Shown one piece after another: positions 1 through 12,150 of a stretch of DNA of 38,416 nt (positions are counted from its first letter, which is position 1; each line of letters starts with the position of its first letter). This DNA is from DASULK01 sp036381835 (GTDB taxonomy: Bacteria; Actinomycetota; Actinomycetes; Mycobacteriales; Micromonosporaceae): the NCBI GenBank assembly GCA_036381835.1, contig DASVCA010000202.1, forward strand, positions 1-38,416, read 5' to 3'. The notes beneath the pieces are model-generated. The model made no database searches. It was given only the letters and a program-made list of their open reading frames with translations, and was not told the origin of the DNA. The translations under genes were made by a program, and so were the position numbers.

Positions 1-194
1 ACCAGCCGCTGCGGATCGACGGTACGCCCGGCGGCGACCAGCGCCTGACCGGCCACCTGCCCCCCGTAGACCCGCTGTGGGCCGACCAGTGGACTGATGC
101 CGCGGAAGGTCCACTCGTCGATCGGCTGCAGATCGAGAACCTCCAGCAGGTGGTCGACCGCGGCCTGGCCGACCGGCACCCGGGCGGCGCTCAC
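1..194 (-). CDS. tesB: acyl-CoA thioesterase II, N-terminal part (runs off window)
   Basis: Only the first 64 codons are inside the window. The translation contains the N-terminal hot-dog fold signature of TesB-type acyl-CoA thioesterases: LEVLDLQPIDEWTFRG, then PQRVYGGQVAGQALVAAGRTV, where the GGQ-AGQAL block is typical. Members hydrolyse acyl-CoA to free fatty acid and CoA in the cytoplasm. The GTG start overlaps the TGA of pyruvate kinase by four bases (GTGA, 191-194), so it is probably translationally coupled to pyk. The catalytic residues lie further downstream and cannot be checked, so activity is inferred from family only. Confidence 0.85.
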   Translation of the reverse strand, partial: MSAARVPVGQAAVDHLLEVLDLQPIDEWTFRGISPLVGPQRVYGGQVAGQALVAAGRTVDPQRL

Positions 195-1636
195 CAGGGA
201 ACCCTCACCGAGGCGGGGTCCACCAGCGAGCCGAGCTGATGGACGCGGAGGGTGTTGGTGGAACCGGGCGTGCCGGGCGGGCTGCCGGCGACGATGACGA
301 CGTGATCGCCGGGCTCGGCCATGCCGAGCCCGAGTAGCGCGTGATCGACCTGACGAAACATGTCGTCAGTGTGGTGCACGAACGGCATCAGGAACGCCTC
401 CACCCCCCAGGACAGGGCGAGCTGGCGACGGACCTCCGGTACCGGGGTGAACGCGAGCAGCGGCAGTTGGCAGTGCAACCGGGCCAGCCGCCGCACGGTG
501 TCCCCGGTCTGCGTGAACGCGACGAGGGCCTTGGCGCCGATGGCCCGGGCGATCTGCGATGCGGCGATGGTCAGCGCACCACCGTGGGTACGCGGATCGT
601 GCTGGAGCCGGGGGACGGCGAGGGACGATCCCGATTCGGTGGTCGCGATGATCTTCGCCATGGTGCTGACCGTCAACACCGGGTACCTGCCGACGCTGGT
701 CTCGCCGGAGAGCATCACCGCGTCGGCACCGTCCAGCACGGCGTTGGCCACATCGGATGCCTCGGCACGGGTCGGCCGCGAATTGTCGATCATCGAGTCG
801 AGCATCTGCGTGGCCACGATGACCGGCTTGGCGTTCTCCCGACACAACTGCACCGCGCGCTTCTGCACCAGGGGCACCTGGTCGAGGGGCAGCTCGACAC
901 CGAGATCGCCCCGGGCCACCATGATCCCGTCGAACGCCGCCACGATGGCCTCCAGGTGGGCCACCGCCTCCGGCTTCTCCACCTTGGCGAGCACCGGCCG
1001 GTGCACCCCGACCTCCTGCATCACCCGGTGGACCAGCTTGATGTCGTCCGGGGAACGGACGAAGGAGAGCGCCACCAGATCGAATCCCAGGTTGAGCGCG
1101 AAGCGCAGATCGTCGGTGTCCTTCTCGGAGAGGGCGGGCACGCTGACCGCGACGTTCGGCAGCGAGATGCCCTTGTTGTCGGAGACCGTGCCGCCCTCGA
1201 TCACCAGGCAGCGGACGTCGTTCCCGCTGACCTCGGTCACCTCGACCACGACCCGGCCGTCATCGATCAGCAGCCGGTCGCCGGGTTTGACCTCCTGCGG
1301 CAGTCGGGCGTAGGTGCACGACACCCGCTCCCGGGTGCCCGGGACCTGCTCGCCGGTGATCACCACGGTGTCCCCGGTCCGCCAGTCGTGCGGCCCGTCC
1401 GCGAACCGCCCTAACCGGATCTTGGGCCCCTGCAGGTCGGCGAGCACCGCGATCGGTCGGCCGGACGCCTCGGCGGCCTGACGCACCAGGCGGTACACCC
1501 GCTCGTGCTCCTCGTGGCTGCCGTGGCTGAAATTGAACCGGGCCACGTCCATGCCGGCCTCCACCAGCCCGCGGATCCGCTCGGCGGACGAGGTGGCGGG
1601 CCCGAGGGTGCAGACGATCTTCGCGCGACGTGTCAC
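191..1636 (-). CDS. pyk: pyruvate kinase
   Basis: A 481-aa protein of normal bacterial Pyk length that converts phosphoenolpyruvate and ADP to pyruvate and ATP, the last step of glycolysis. It opens TRRAKIVCTLGPATSS and carries the active-site blocks FNFSHG, LADLQGPKIRLG, ARGDLGVELPLDQV and the signature region around KPVIVATQMLDSMI followed by PTRAEASDVANAVLDGADAVMLSGET. The C-terminal allosteric domain is complete. Two starts are possible. GTG at 1636 has a TAGCCT hexamer 8 nt upstream, which suits a leaderless transcript. TTG at 1645 sits 7 nt after a GGAGAG. I prefer GTG because homologues begin at VTRRAKIV. The frame is open far upstream, but that part lies antisense to other genes and is not coding. 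Confidence 0.96.
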   Translation of the reverse strand: MTRRAKIVCTLGPATSSAERIRGLVEAGMDVARFNFSHGSHEEHERVYRLVRQAAEASGRPIAVLADLQGPKIRLGRFADGPHDWRTGDTVVITGEQVPGTRERVSCTYARLPQEVKPGDRLLIDDGRVVVEVTEVSGNDVRCLVIEGGTVSDNKGISLPNVAVSVPALSEKDTDDLRFALNLGFDLVALSFVRSPDDIKLVHRVMQEVGVHRPVLAKVEKPEAVAHLEAIVAAFDGIMVARGDLGVELPLDQVPLVQKRAVQLCRENAKPVIVATQMLDSMIDNSRPTRAEASDVANAVLDGADAVMLSGETSVGRYPVLTVSTMAKIIATTESGSSLAVPRLQHDPRTHGGALTIAASQIARAIGAKALVAFTQTGDTVRRLARLHCQLPLLAFTPVPEVRRQLALSWGVEAFLMPFVHHTDDMFRQVDHALLGLGMAEPGDHVVIVAGSPPGTPGSTNTLRVHQLGSLVDPASVRVPW

Positions 1637-1644
1637 GGCTATCA

Positions 1645-1650
1645 AGGCTA
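1645..1650 (-). promoter_or_regulatory. putative -10 element of pyk (leaderless type)
   Basis: On the minus strand TAGCCT lies 8 nt before the GTG start of pyk. TANNNT at this distance is the usual form for leaderless actinobacterial genes. No good -35 was found. On the plus strand of the same divergent region a perfect TTGACA sits at 1755-1760, but no convincing -10 follows it. Confidence 0.35.
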
Positions 1651-1813
1651 GTCTCTCCCGTCCAAGGCGGCCGTTGTCGTAGAGCTGAACAGCGCCCGAC
1701 ATTCGGGTACCGACCGGGCAGATGTGTCTAGTGCGGGCCACCCGGATGCGCCGATTGACACGTTCGGTGCCGACACGAGTGCCCCCGGTCATCACAGGAC
1801 GGCTCGCAAGCCT

Positions 1814-1819
1814 TAGCCT
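1814..1819 (+). promoter_or_regulatory. putative -10 element of the amidohydrolase gene
   Basis: TAGCCT on the plus strand would start transcription near 1826, giving a short leader that includes the AGGGGG ribosome site before the GTG at 1853. The -35 region is not recognisable. Confidence 0.3.
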
Positions 1820-1852
1820 CCCTTGGGCGACCGCGGCAAGGGGGAACGGATC

Positions 1853-2854
1853 GTGGCCGGTATCGACCTGCACAGCCATCTGGCACCCGCGTTGGCGTAC
1901 GCGAACCTGCCCGGACTCGGCGCCGACGGTGGCCGCATGGTCCTCGACGGCGCCCCGGTCGGCCCGGACGACCTTTATCGACCGGACCGTCTGCTCGCCT
2001 TCCTGGACCGGGCCGGCTTGGACGAGGCGGTGGTGAGCGTGCCCCCGCTCTTCTACCGCCAACACCTCTCCCCGTCCGAGTCGGCCGCCTGGGTGGCCGC
2101 GCTCAACGACGGCCTCCTGCGGGCGGTGGCCCGCCACCCTCGGCTCCTCCCGCTGGCCTACCTGCCGCTGGAGCATCCGCGGCTGGCGCTGCTGGAGTAT
2201 GCGCGGATCGCCGCGGACGACCGGTGGGTCGGCGTGGTCGGGGGCGCGGGCGGGCTCAGCGTGCCGCTCGACGACCCGCGCCTGCGTCCGTTGTGGCGTC
2301 GCCTCGATCAGGACGGCCGTCTGGCCCAGCTGCACCCCGCCTGCTCCCCCGACCGCCGGTTGACCCGCTACTACCTGTCGAATCTGCTCGGCAATCCGGT
2401 CGAGACGGCGCTGGCGGCCGCCCAGCTGGTGTTCGGACAGGTACTCAGCGACTTCCCGCGGATCCGTTTCGTCCTGGTGCACGGCGGGGGCTGCCTGCCC
2501 GCCGTCGTCGGGCGTTGGCAACGCGGCCACACCACCGCCCGGCCGGGGGTGCCGGCCCTGTCGTTGCCGCCGGACCGGGCGGTACGCCGGTTCTACGTCG
2601 ATGTCCTCCTGCACGATCCGGCCGCGGTCGACCTGGCCGCCGCCGTCTTCGGCGAGGATCGCCTCGTGCTCGGCAGCGACTGGCCGTTCCCGATGGGCAC
2701 AGACGATCCGCTCGGCCTGATCGCCCACCGCGGGACGGCGTTCGTCCGACGGGTGGCGACCGCGAACGCGGCGGCGGCCCTCGGGCGTACGGGCCGCACA
2801 CCGGTCGCGGCGGCACCCGGCGGCGATGCCGCATCGATGCCGGCCGGGTGCTAG
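1853..2854 (+). CDS. amidohydrolase-family metal enzyme (Amidohydro_2/ACMSD-like)
   Basis: A 333-aa TIM-barrel amidohydrolase. The expected metal and catalytic residues are present in order: H7 and H9 (DLHSHL), H161 (QLHPAC), H210 (FVLVHGGG) and D276 (VLGSDWPF). This is the Amidohydro_2 pattern shared by aminocarboxymuconate-semialdehyde decarboxylase, gamma-resorcylate decarboxylase and related hydrolases and decarboxylases. The substrate is unknown. The GTG at 1853 is chosen because AGGGGG lies 8 nt upstream; an in-frame TTG at 1823 has no ribosome site. It faces two cupin genes, and its TAG shares a CTAG tetramer with the stop codon of the nearer one. The grouping suggests a small ring-cleavage or decarboxylation route, which is inference only. 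Confidence 0.85.
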   Translation: MAGIDLHSHLAPALAYANLPGLGADGGRMVLDGAPVGPDDLYRPDRLLAFLDRAGLDEAVVSVPPLFYRQHLSPSESAAWVAALNDGLLRAVARHPRLLPLAYLPLEHPRLALLEYARIAADDRWVGVVGGAGGLSVPLDDPRLRPLWRRLDQDGRLAQLHPACSPDRRLTRYYLSNLLGNPVETALAAAQLVFGQVLSDFPRIRFVLVHGGGCLPAVVGRWQRGHTTARPGVPALSLPPDRAVRRFYVDVLLHDPAAVDLAAAVFGEDRLVLGSDWPFPMGTDDPLGLIAHRGTAFVRRVATANAAAALGRTGRTPVAAAPGGDAASMPAGC

Positions 2855-3387
2855 CGGGCGTCTCGCGGGTCGGTGTACCACTCCGGTTGGGTGGGATAGT
2901 GCGGCCCGTCGTAGATCTCCAGCAGCACGCTCTCCTCTTCGGCGAGAGTGGGACCGTGCAGGCAGCCCTTGGGATTCCAGTAGAACGACCCGGGAGTCAA
3001 CGTCAGCCCGGTCGGCAGGTACGTGTACCGCCCCCGCAGACAGAACATGAACTGGTTGGACGCGTGCGAGTGCCGTTGCGGGATACCGGACCCGCGCTCG
3101 AACCGGACCACCGCGATGGACGCCCCGGTCTGCTCGTCCCGCCACAGCATCTTGTGGGACAGACCGGCGAGGGTCTTGTCCACCCAGCCGAGTTCGTCGG
3201 TGTGCAACAGGACCTCGCGGAACCGCGCCAGGAGCTCGCCCGGCGCCCCCGGCACCAACCGCTCCCGGCTGCGGTCCGGTGCGGCACCGGTGTAGCGCGA
3301 CGGCTCGGAAAGGTTGTTCGCCCATTCGGCGGGATCGACCCCGTCGGGAACGGGCGGAGCGGGCACGAGCCGCGGGTGCTCCGTCAC
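2851..3387 (-). CDS. cupin-domain protein (178 aa)
   Basis: A 178-aa single-domain cupin with a roughly 75-residue N-terminal extension. Cupin motif 1 is visible as RGSGIPQRHSHASNQFMF (H106, H108, with N111/Q112 near the third ligand position) and motif 2 as PGSFYWNPKGCLHGP with H144. These could bind Fe, Mn or Zn. Such proteins include dioxygenases (for example the ChrR-like or dihydroxyacetophenone dioxygenase group), isomerases and non-enzymatic binders, so function cannot be assigned. The GTG start overlaps the TGA of the upstream cupin gene by four bases (3384-3387), implying co-translation. The stop overlaps that of the facing amidohydrolase gene by four bases. Confidence 0.85.
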   Translation of the reverse strand: MTEHPRLVPAPPVPDGVDPAEWANNLSEPSRYTGAAPDRSRERLVPGAPGELLARFREVLLHTDELGWVDKTLAGLSHKMLWRDEQTGASIAVVRFERGSGIPQRHSHASNQFMFCLRGRYTYLPTGLTLTPGSFYWNPKGCLHGPTLAEEESVLLEIYDGPHYPTQPEWYTDPRDAR

Positions 3388-3749
3388 TCGCCCCGCCCTT
3401 CGGCCACCCGGTTCTCGCCCAGGCACTTGAGCTCGACCAAGCGGCTGCGGTAGCGGGTGCCGCCCCGGTTGGTGAGCATGTGGATCTCCCCGGGTTCCCG
3501 GTAGACCACCCCGCCGACCGGCTCGTGCACCAGGCGCGGCTCGCCGCCGACGAGCGCGTCGATGCGGTTGTCGCCCGCCTCCAGCGCGATGACGAGATAC
3601 GGGTTGCGGTGGTGGTGCCACGGCTGGCTCTCCCCCGGCCCAAGATCGATCTCCCAGACCCGCACCTGGTCGTTCTCGAAGACGATCCGCTGGCCGACGG
3701 GACCGAGGTCGATCTGCCGTCCGTCCGGGCCGATCACGGTCTCGGGCAT
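3384..3749 (-). CDS. small cupin-domain protein (121 aa)
   Basis: A 121-aa one-domain cupin. H45-H46-H47 in QPWHHHRNPYLVIALEAG form motif 1, and H90 in REPGEIHMLTNRGG gives motif 2. ATG at 3749 is well supported by AGGAGA 7 nt upstream. It is first of a two-gene operon with the 178-aa cupin, and its last codons overlap the GTG of that gene. Pairs of dissimilar small cupins next to an amidohydrolase suggest that the two act together, perhaps as a hetero-complex or on successive intermediates. That is inference; no substrate is evident. Confidence 0.85.
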   Translation of the reverse strand: MPETVIGPDGRQIDLGPVGQRIVFENDQVRVWEIDLGPGESQPWHHHRNPYLVIALEAGDNRIDALVGGEPRLVHEPVGGVVYREPGEIHMLTNRGGTRYRSRLVELKCLGENRVAEGRGE

Positions 3750-3815
3750 CTGCTGATCTCCTGTCTGTCGCGGGCGGCCGGTGACCCGCGCGGTGCCCCG
3801 CGCACCGTCGGGCGC

Positions 3816-3853
3816 CGCCCTCCGGAGACGATAGTGATCGCCTCCGGAGGGCG
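3816..3853 (-). terminator. 12-bp perfect inverted repeat after gltD
   Basis: CGCCCTCCGGAG (3816-3827) is repeated in inverse as CTCCGGAGGGCG (3842-3853) around a 14-nt spacer. It lies 26 bp beyond the gltD stop, so a hairpin terminator without a U-tract, common in actinomycetes, is the simplest reading. Each arm itself contains the palindrome CTCCGGAG, and the element also sits upstream of the cupin operon, so a double operator for that operon is an alternative. Confidence 0.5.
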
Positions 3854-3878
3854 GGCATCCACCGTGGACCGTCCCCGG

Positions 3879-5346
3879 TCAGCGTGCCGACAGCGGCACC
3901 GCCGACGGCCCGACCGGCGCGGGCAACTCGCCCGCACCGCCCAGGTAGGCGTGGATGGCCGCGGCGGCGGACCGCCCCTCGGCGATCGCCCAGACGATCA
4001 GCGACGCGCCGCGGTGCATGTCACCGGCGACGAACACCCCGTCCGCCGCGGTCTGCCAGTCCGGTCGGGCGTCGAGCACGCCCCGCCCGTTGCGGGTGAG
4101 CCCGAGCTGCGCCAGCAGCGGCTGCTCCTCGGTCCCTTCGAAGCCGATCGCCAGCAGCACCAGTTCCGCGGGGAGTTCCCGCTCCGTGCCCGGCACCTCG
4201 GTCACCATGCGCCGGCCGTCGCGCCGTTCCACCCGTACCTCGACGATGCGCACCGCGCGCACCGCGCCGGTGCCGTCGTCGACGAACTCCCGCGCGGCTA
4301 CCGCGAATACCCGCTCACCGCCCTCTTCGTGCGCCGGATAGGTACGCAGCACCCAGGGCCAGGTCGGCCACGGGTCCCGCAGCTCGTCCCGCTCCTGCGG
4401 TGGCTGCGGGTAGCGGTCGAGCTGGGTGACGCTGCGGGCACCCTGCCGGTGGGCGACCCCCAGGCAGTCCGCGGCGGTGTCACCGCCTCCGATGATCACG
4501 ACATGCTTGCCGGCGGCGTCGATCGTCGGCGCGGCGGCGCGGCCGGCCACGACCCGGTTGGCGCCCACGAGATGCTCCATCGCCAGGTGCACACCGCGCA
4601 GCCTGCGGCCCGGAGTGTCCGGCACGTCCCGCCCGGCGAGCGCGCCGCAGGCGAGCAGCACCGCGTCGTTCGTGGCCCGCAACCAGTCAGCGGTGATGTC
4701 GACCCCGACCTCGACGCCGGTGACGAAACGCACCCCCTCCGCGGAAAGCTGCGCGATGCGCCGCTCGATGTGGCGCTTCTCGAGCTTGAAGTCGGGGATG
4801 CCGTAGCGCAGCAGCCCGCCGATCGCGTCGTCGCGCTCGTACACGGTCACCGTGTGTCCCGCCCGGGCCAGCTGCTGGGCGGCGGCCAGGCCGGCCGGAC
4901 CGGATCCGACCACCGCGACCCGGCGGCCGGTCGGCGTCGCGGCCGGCCGGGGCGCGACCAGACCGCGGTCGAACGCCCGTTCGATGATCTCCACCTCGAC
5001 CTGCTTGATGGCGACCGGCTCATCGCCGATGCCGAGCACGCACGCCGCCTCGCAGGGCGCGGGGCAGAGCCGACCGGTGAACTCCGGGAAGTTGTTCGTC
5101 GCGTGCAGGGCCTCGATCGCATCGGCCCACCGCCCGGTGCGGACCAGGTCGTTCCAGTCGGGAACGCGATTGCCGAGCGGGCAGCCGTCGTGGCAGAAGG
5201 GCACCCCGCAGTCCATGCAGCGGGTCGCCTGCTCACGGATCAGCGGGTCGTCGGCGGGCGGGTAGACCTCCCGCCAGTCCCTGATCCGCACCGGCACCGG
5301 TCGGCGTGCCGGCAACCGCCGGCGGTAACGCAGGAAGCCGTTCGGG

Positions 5347-5354
<8 letters not shown>
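3879..5354 (-). CDS. gltD: glutamate synthase (NADPH) small subunit
   Basis: A 491-aa GltD that passes electrons from NADPH through FAD to GltB. The N-terminal Fe-S segment has C46, C49, C54 and C58 (ATRCMDCGVPFCHDGCPLGN) and C97, C101 and C105 (GRLCPAPCEAACVLG). Next come the FAD Rossmann motif VAVVGSGPAGLAAAQQL and the NADPH Rossmann motif HVVIIGGGDTAADCLG, and near the end GVFVAGDMHRG. Length matches the family. The ATG at 5354 lies inside the end of gltB (8-bp overlap, 5347-5354), so the two subunits are co-translated. A further in-frame ATG at 5393 would only extend deeper into gltB and is not needed. Confidence 0.97.
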
Positions 5355-9948
<4,594 letters not shown>

Positions 9949-10052
9949 GAGGCCTCCCGTCGTCTCGATCTGATCGGGGTCGGGACGACGTCGGCCCTGT
10001 TGCAACTGGCAGACGATTCTACGGCAGAGTCGCGGGGCGACGCGAAAGCCGA

Positions 10053-10082
10053 TTGAGCGTCCAGCATCCGGGAACGTAGTCT
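10053..10082 (+). promoter_or_regulatory. leaderless-type promoter of the GNAT gene
   Basis: TTGAGC (10053-10058) and TAGTCT (10077-10082) are separated by 18 bp, and the GTG start follows the -10 after exactly 6 nt (CCCGAA). No Shine-Dalgarno sequence is present. Transcription would begin at or beside the start codon, so the mRNA is probably leaderless. Confidence 0.5.
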
Positions 10083-10088
10083 CCCGAA

Positions 10089-10928
10089 GTGACCGACGAG
10101 GACCTGCTGCGACGCCTGGAGCGCTTCTACGACGCGCTGCCTCGCGAGCGGGCCCGGGTGGAGGAGTTCGGCGGGCTCGTGCTGTTCGTACGGGAAGGAG
10201 CGGGCTGGCCGTACTACGCCCGGCCCCGTCTCGACGCCACCACCGCGCCCTCGATCGGTGACGTCGAAGCGGTACGCGCCCGCCAGCGCACGCTCGGCGT
10301 ACCCGAGGCGTTCGAGTGGGTCCACCAGAACAACCCCGAACTGCTCGACATCGCCCGCGCCGCCGGCCTGTCGGTGCTGGAAGCGCCGCTGATGGTGCTC
10401 GATCCGGCAGCCCTGCCCCCGTCGGCGACGTTCTCGGACGTGCCCATCCGCCTGCTCGACCCGGATCGGCCCGGCTTCGCCGACGACATCGCCCTGCAAC
10501 GGGCCATCGCGGGCATCGCCTTCGCCAACCCGGGCACCACGGTCGGCTTCGCCGGCTCGGCCGAGCGGAACGCCGGAGCGGTCCCGCCGGACCCCGCCGA
10601 GCTCGCCGAGGAGCGAGAGCAGGCCCGCACCGGGCGGCGACTGTCCGCGCTGGCCGAGACGCCGGCGGAAGGTGCGTTGGCCTGCGGCACCGCCATGCGC
10701 GTCGGCACCGTCGCGGAGATCGTCGGGGTCGGGACGCTGCCCACGGCCCGGCGACGGGGCCTGGCCGCCGCGGTCACCGCGACGCTCGCCCGACGGCTGT
10801 CGGCCGACGGCTGCGATCTGATCTTCCTGTCCGCCAGCAGCGACGAGGTCGCGCGGATCTACCGTCGGGTCGGCTTCCGTCGGGTCGGCACCGCCTGTAT
10901 CGGCGAGCCGCCCGGGAGCAACGTCTGA
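10089..10928 (+). CDS. GNAT-family N-acetyltransferase
   Basis: A 279-aa protein whose C-terminal third (about residues 205-275) is a GNAT fold. AEIVGVGTLPTARRRGLAAAVTA holds the acetyl-CoA pyrophosphate-binding R/Q-x-x-G-x-A/G motif, followed by FLSASSDEVARIYRRVGFRRVGT, the usual closing alpha/beta segment. The N-terminal part resembles the divergent first half of two-domain GNATs and has no clear motif. The acceptor substrate is unknown. Its stop is one base away from the stop of the facing monooxygenase gene. The GTG start is set by a -10 hexamer 6 nt upstream. Confidence 0.85.
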   Translation: MTDEDLLRRLERFYDALPRERARVEEFGGLVLFVREGAGWPYYARPRLDATTAPSIGDVEAVRARQRTLGVPEAFEWVHQNNPELLDIARAAGLSVLEAPLMVLDPAALPPSATFSDVPIRLLDPDRPGFADDIALQRAIAGIAFANPGTTVGFAGSAERNAGAVPPDPAELAEEREQARTGRRLSALAETPAEGALACGTAMRVGTVAEIVGVGTLPTARRRGLAAAVTATLARRLSADGCDLIFLSASSDEVARIYRRVGFRRVGTACIGEPPGSNV

Positions 10929-10929
10929 G

Positions 10930-12129
10930 TCAGTCGGGTGGCTGCCACCGGGCCACCTCGGCGGTGGCCCGGCCCAGCAGCCGGGGCGCGAGCGAGCCGA
11001 ACCCCGCGTACCGCCGTGCACCCAGCGCGAGCCGGCCGCGGGCCTGAAGCACCGCGGACATTCGGCGGACCTGACGCACCACGAGTTGGATACGGGGACG
11101 CCGCAGGCGGTGGTAGGTGCCGATGGCGGTGCGCAGTTCGGGTCCGGGAACCGCCGCACGCAGCACCGTGCGCAGGGTGGCCGCGTCCTCCAGCGCCAGG
11201 CATGCGCCCTGGCCGAGGTGGTGCGGCATGGCGTGGGCGGCGTCACCGAGCAGAACGACCCCGCCGTGCTCGGTCGGGTAGGCGAACGTGCGCGGCAGCG
11301 GACGCAGTTCGCGCACCTCCTGCGGCATGAGGTCCTCCGGCTCGGTCGCCGCCAGTAGCTGGCCGATCGGCGCGGGCCAGTCGGCGAACCAGCGGCGCAG
11401 CAGGGCCAGCTGGGTGGTCGGCGGCTCGGGACGGGAGGCGCCGGTGACCGTCGCCGCCCAGTAGATCCCGCGCCGGCCGGAGCTGCCGGATGAGGCGGCG
11501 GCACCCAGCGAGGCGGCGACGAACCGGTAGCCGTTGCCCAGCGTCTCGCCGTTGACCAGATCCTCGCTGATCTTCGGCGCGCGATACCACGGAATGACCG
11601 CGCGCCAGGCCGCCCATCCCGAGCTGACCACCCGGGCCTGCGGTGCCAGCCGCTGCCGTACCGTGCTGTCCACGCCGTCGGCCGCGACCACCAGGTCCCC
11701 CTCGAACGCGGTACGGCCGTCACTGACCGCCGGGCGGTCGCCGTCGCCCACCCGAACGTCCCGCACGCGTATCCCCGTCCGGATGTTCACCCGGTCACCG
11801 AGCCCGGCCACCAGCAGATCGTGCAGGTCCTCTTGGTGGATCACCACCGGGCGGCGCTCGTCGACCCGTCCGGTCGGCTGCACCAGCCACTGCCCGTCCG
11901 GTCGGCGTACACCCATATCCGGCAGGGGCGTGGCGATGGCGTCCAGGCCCGCGTCCAGGCCCAGGGCACGCAACGCCCGCAGACCGTTGGGCCAGATCAC
12001 CAACGCCGTCCGACCGGCCCGGATCCGGTCGTCCTGCTCCAGCAAGGTCACATGCCAGCCCGTGCGGGCGAGGCCGCCCGCGACCGCGAGACCGCCGATA
12101 CCGGCACCCACCACCACAGCCGTACGCAT
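10930..12129 (-). CDS. FAD-dependent aromatic-ring-type monooxygenase
   Basis: A 399-aa flavoprotein of the PHBH/UbiH group A monooxygenase type. The Rossmann motif GAGIGGLAVAGGLARTGWHV is at residues 8-27, the DG motif at GDLVVAADGVDSTVRQRL, and the GD motif at GVVLLGDAAHAMPHHLGQGA. These enzymes use NAD(P)H and O2 to hydroxylate aromatic or polyketide substrates in the cytosol; the substrate here cannot be told. ATG at 12129 has GAGGGAG about 9 nt upstream. It lies 21 bp after lgt on the same strand and may be read from the trp-lgt transcript. It is convergent with the GNAT gene. A secondary-metabolism or detoxification role is possible but unsupported by its neighbours. Confidence 0.88.
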   Translation of the reverse strand: MRTAVVVGAGIGGLAVAGGLARTGWHVTLLEQDDRIRAGRTALVIWPNGLRALRALGLDAGLDAIATPLPDMGVRRPDGQWLVQPTGRVDERRPVVIHQEDLHDLLVAGLGDRVNIRTGIRVRDVRVGDGDRPAVSDGRTAFEGDLVVAADGVDSTVRQRLAPQARVVSSGWAAWRAVIPWYRAPKISEDLVNGETLGNGYRFVAASLGAAASSGSSGRRGIYWAATVTGASRPEPPTTQLALLRRWFADWPAPIGQLLAATEPEDLMPQEVRELRPLPRTFAYPTEHGGVVLLGDAAHAMPHHLGQGACLALEDAATLRTVLRAAVPGPELRTAIGTYHRLRRPRIQLVVRQVRRMSAVLQARGRLALGARRYAGFGSLAPRLLGRATAEVARWQPPD

Positions 12130-12150
12130 CCGTGCGGCTCCCTCGGCCCG

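Noticed and set aside
1755..1760. Perfect TTGACA as the main promoter of the amidohydrolase gene
   Set aside because: No acceptable -10 lies 16-19 bp downstream; it is mentioned only as a note.
1637..3643. Upstream extension of the pyk reading frame as a large fusion protein
   Set aside because: The extra part lies antisense to the amidohydrolase and overlaps the cupin genes in another frame, has no homologous motif, and Pyk has a normal start at 1636.
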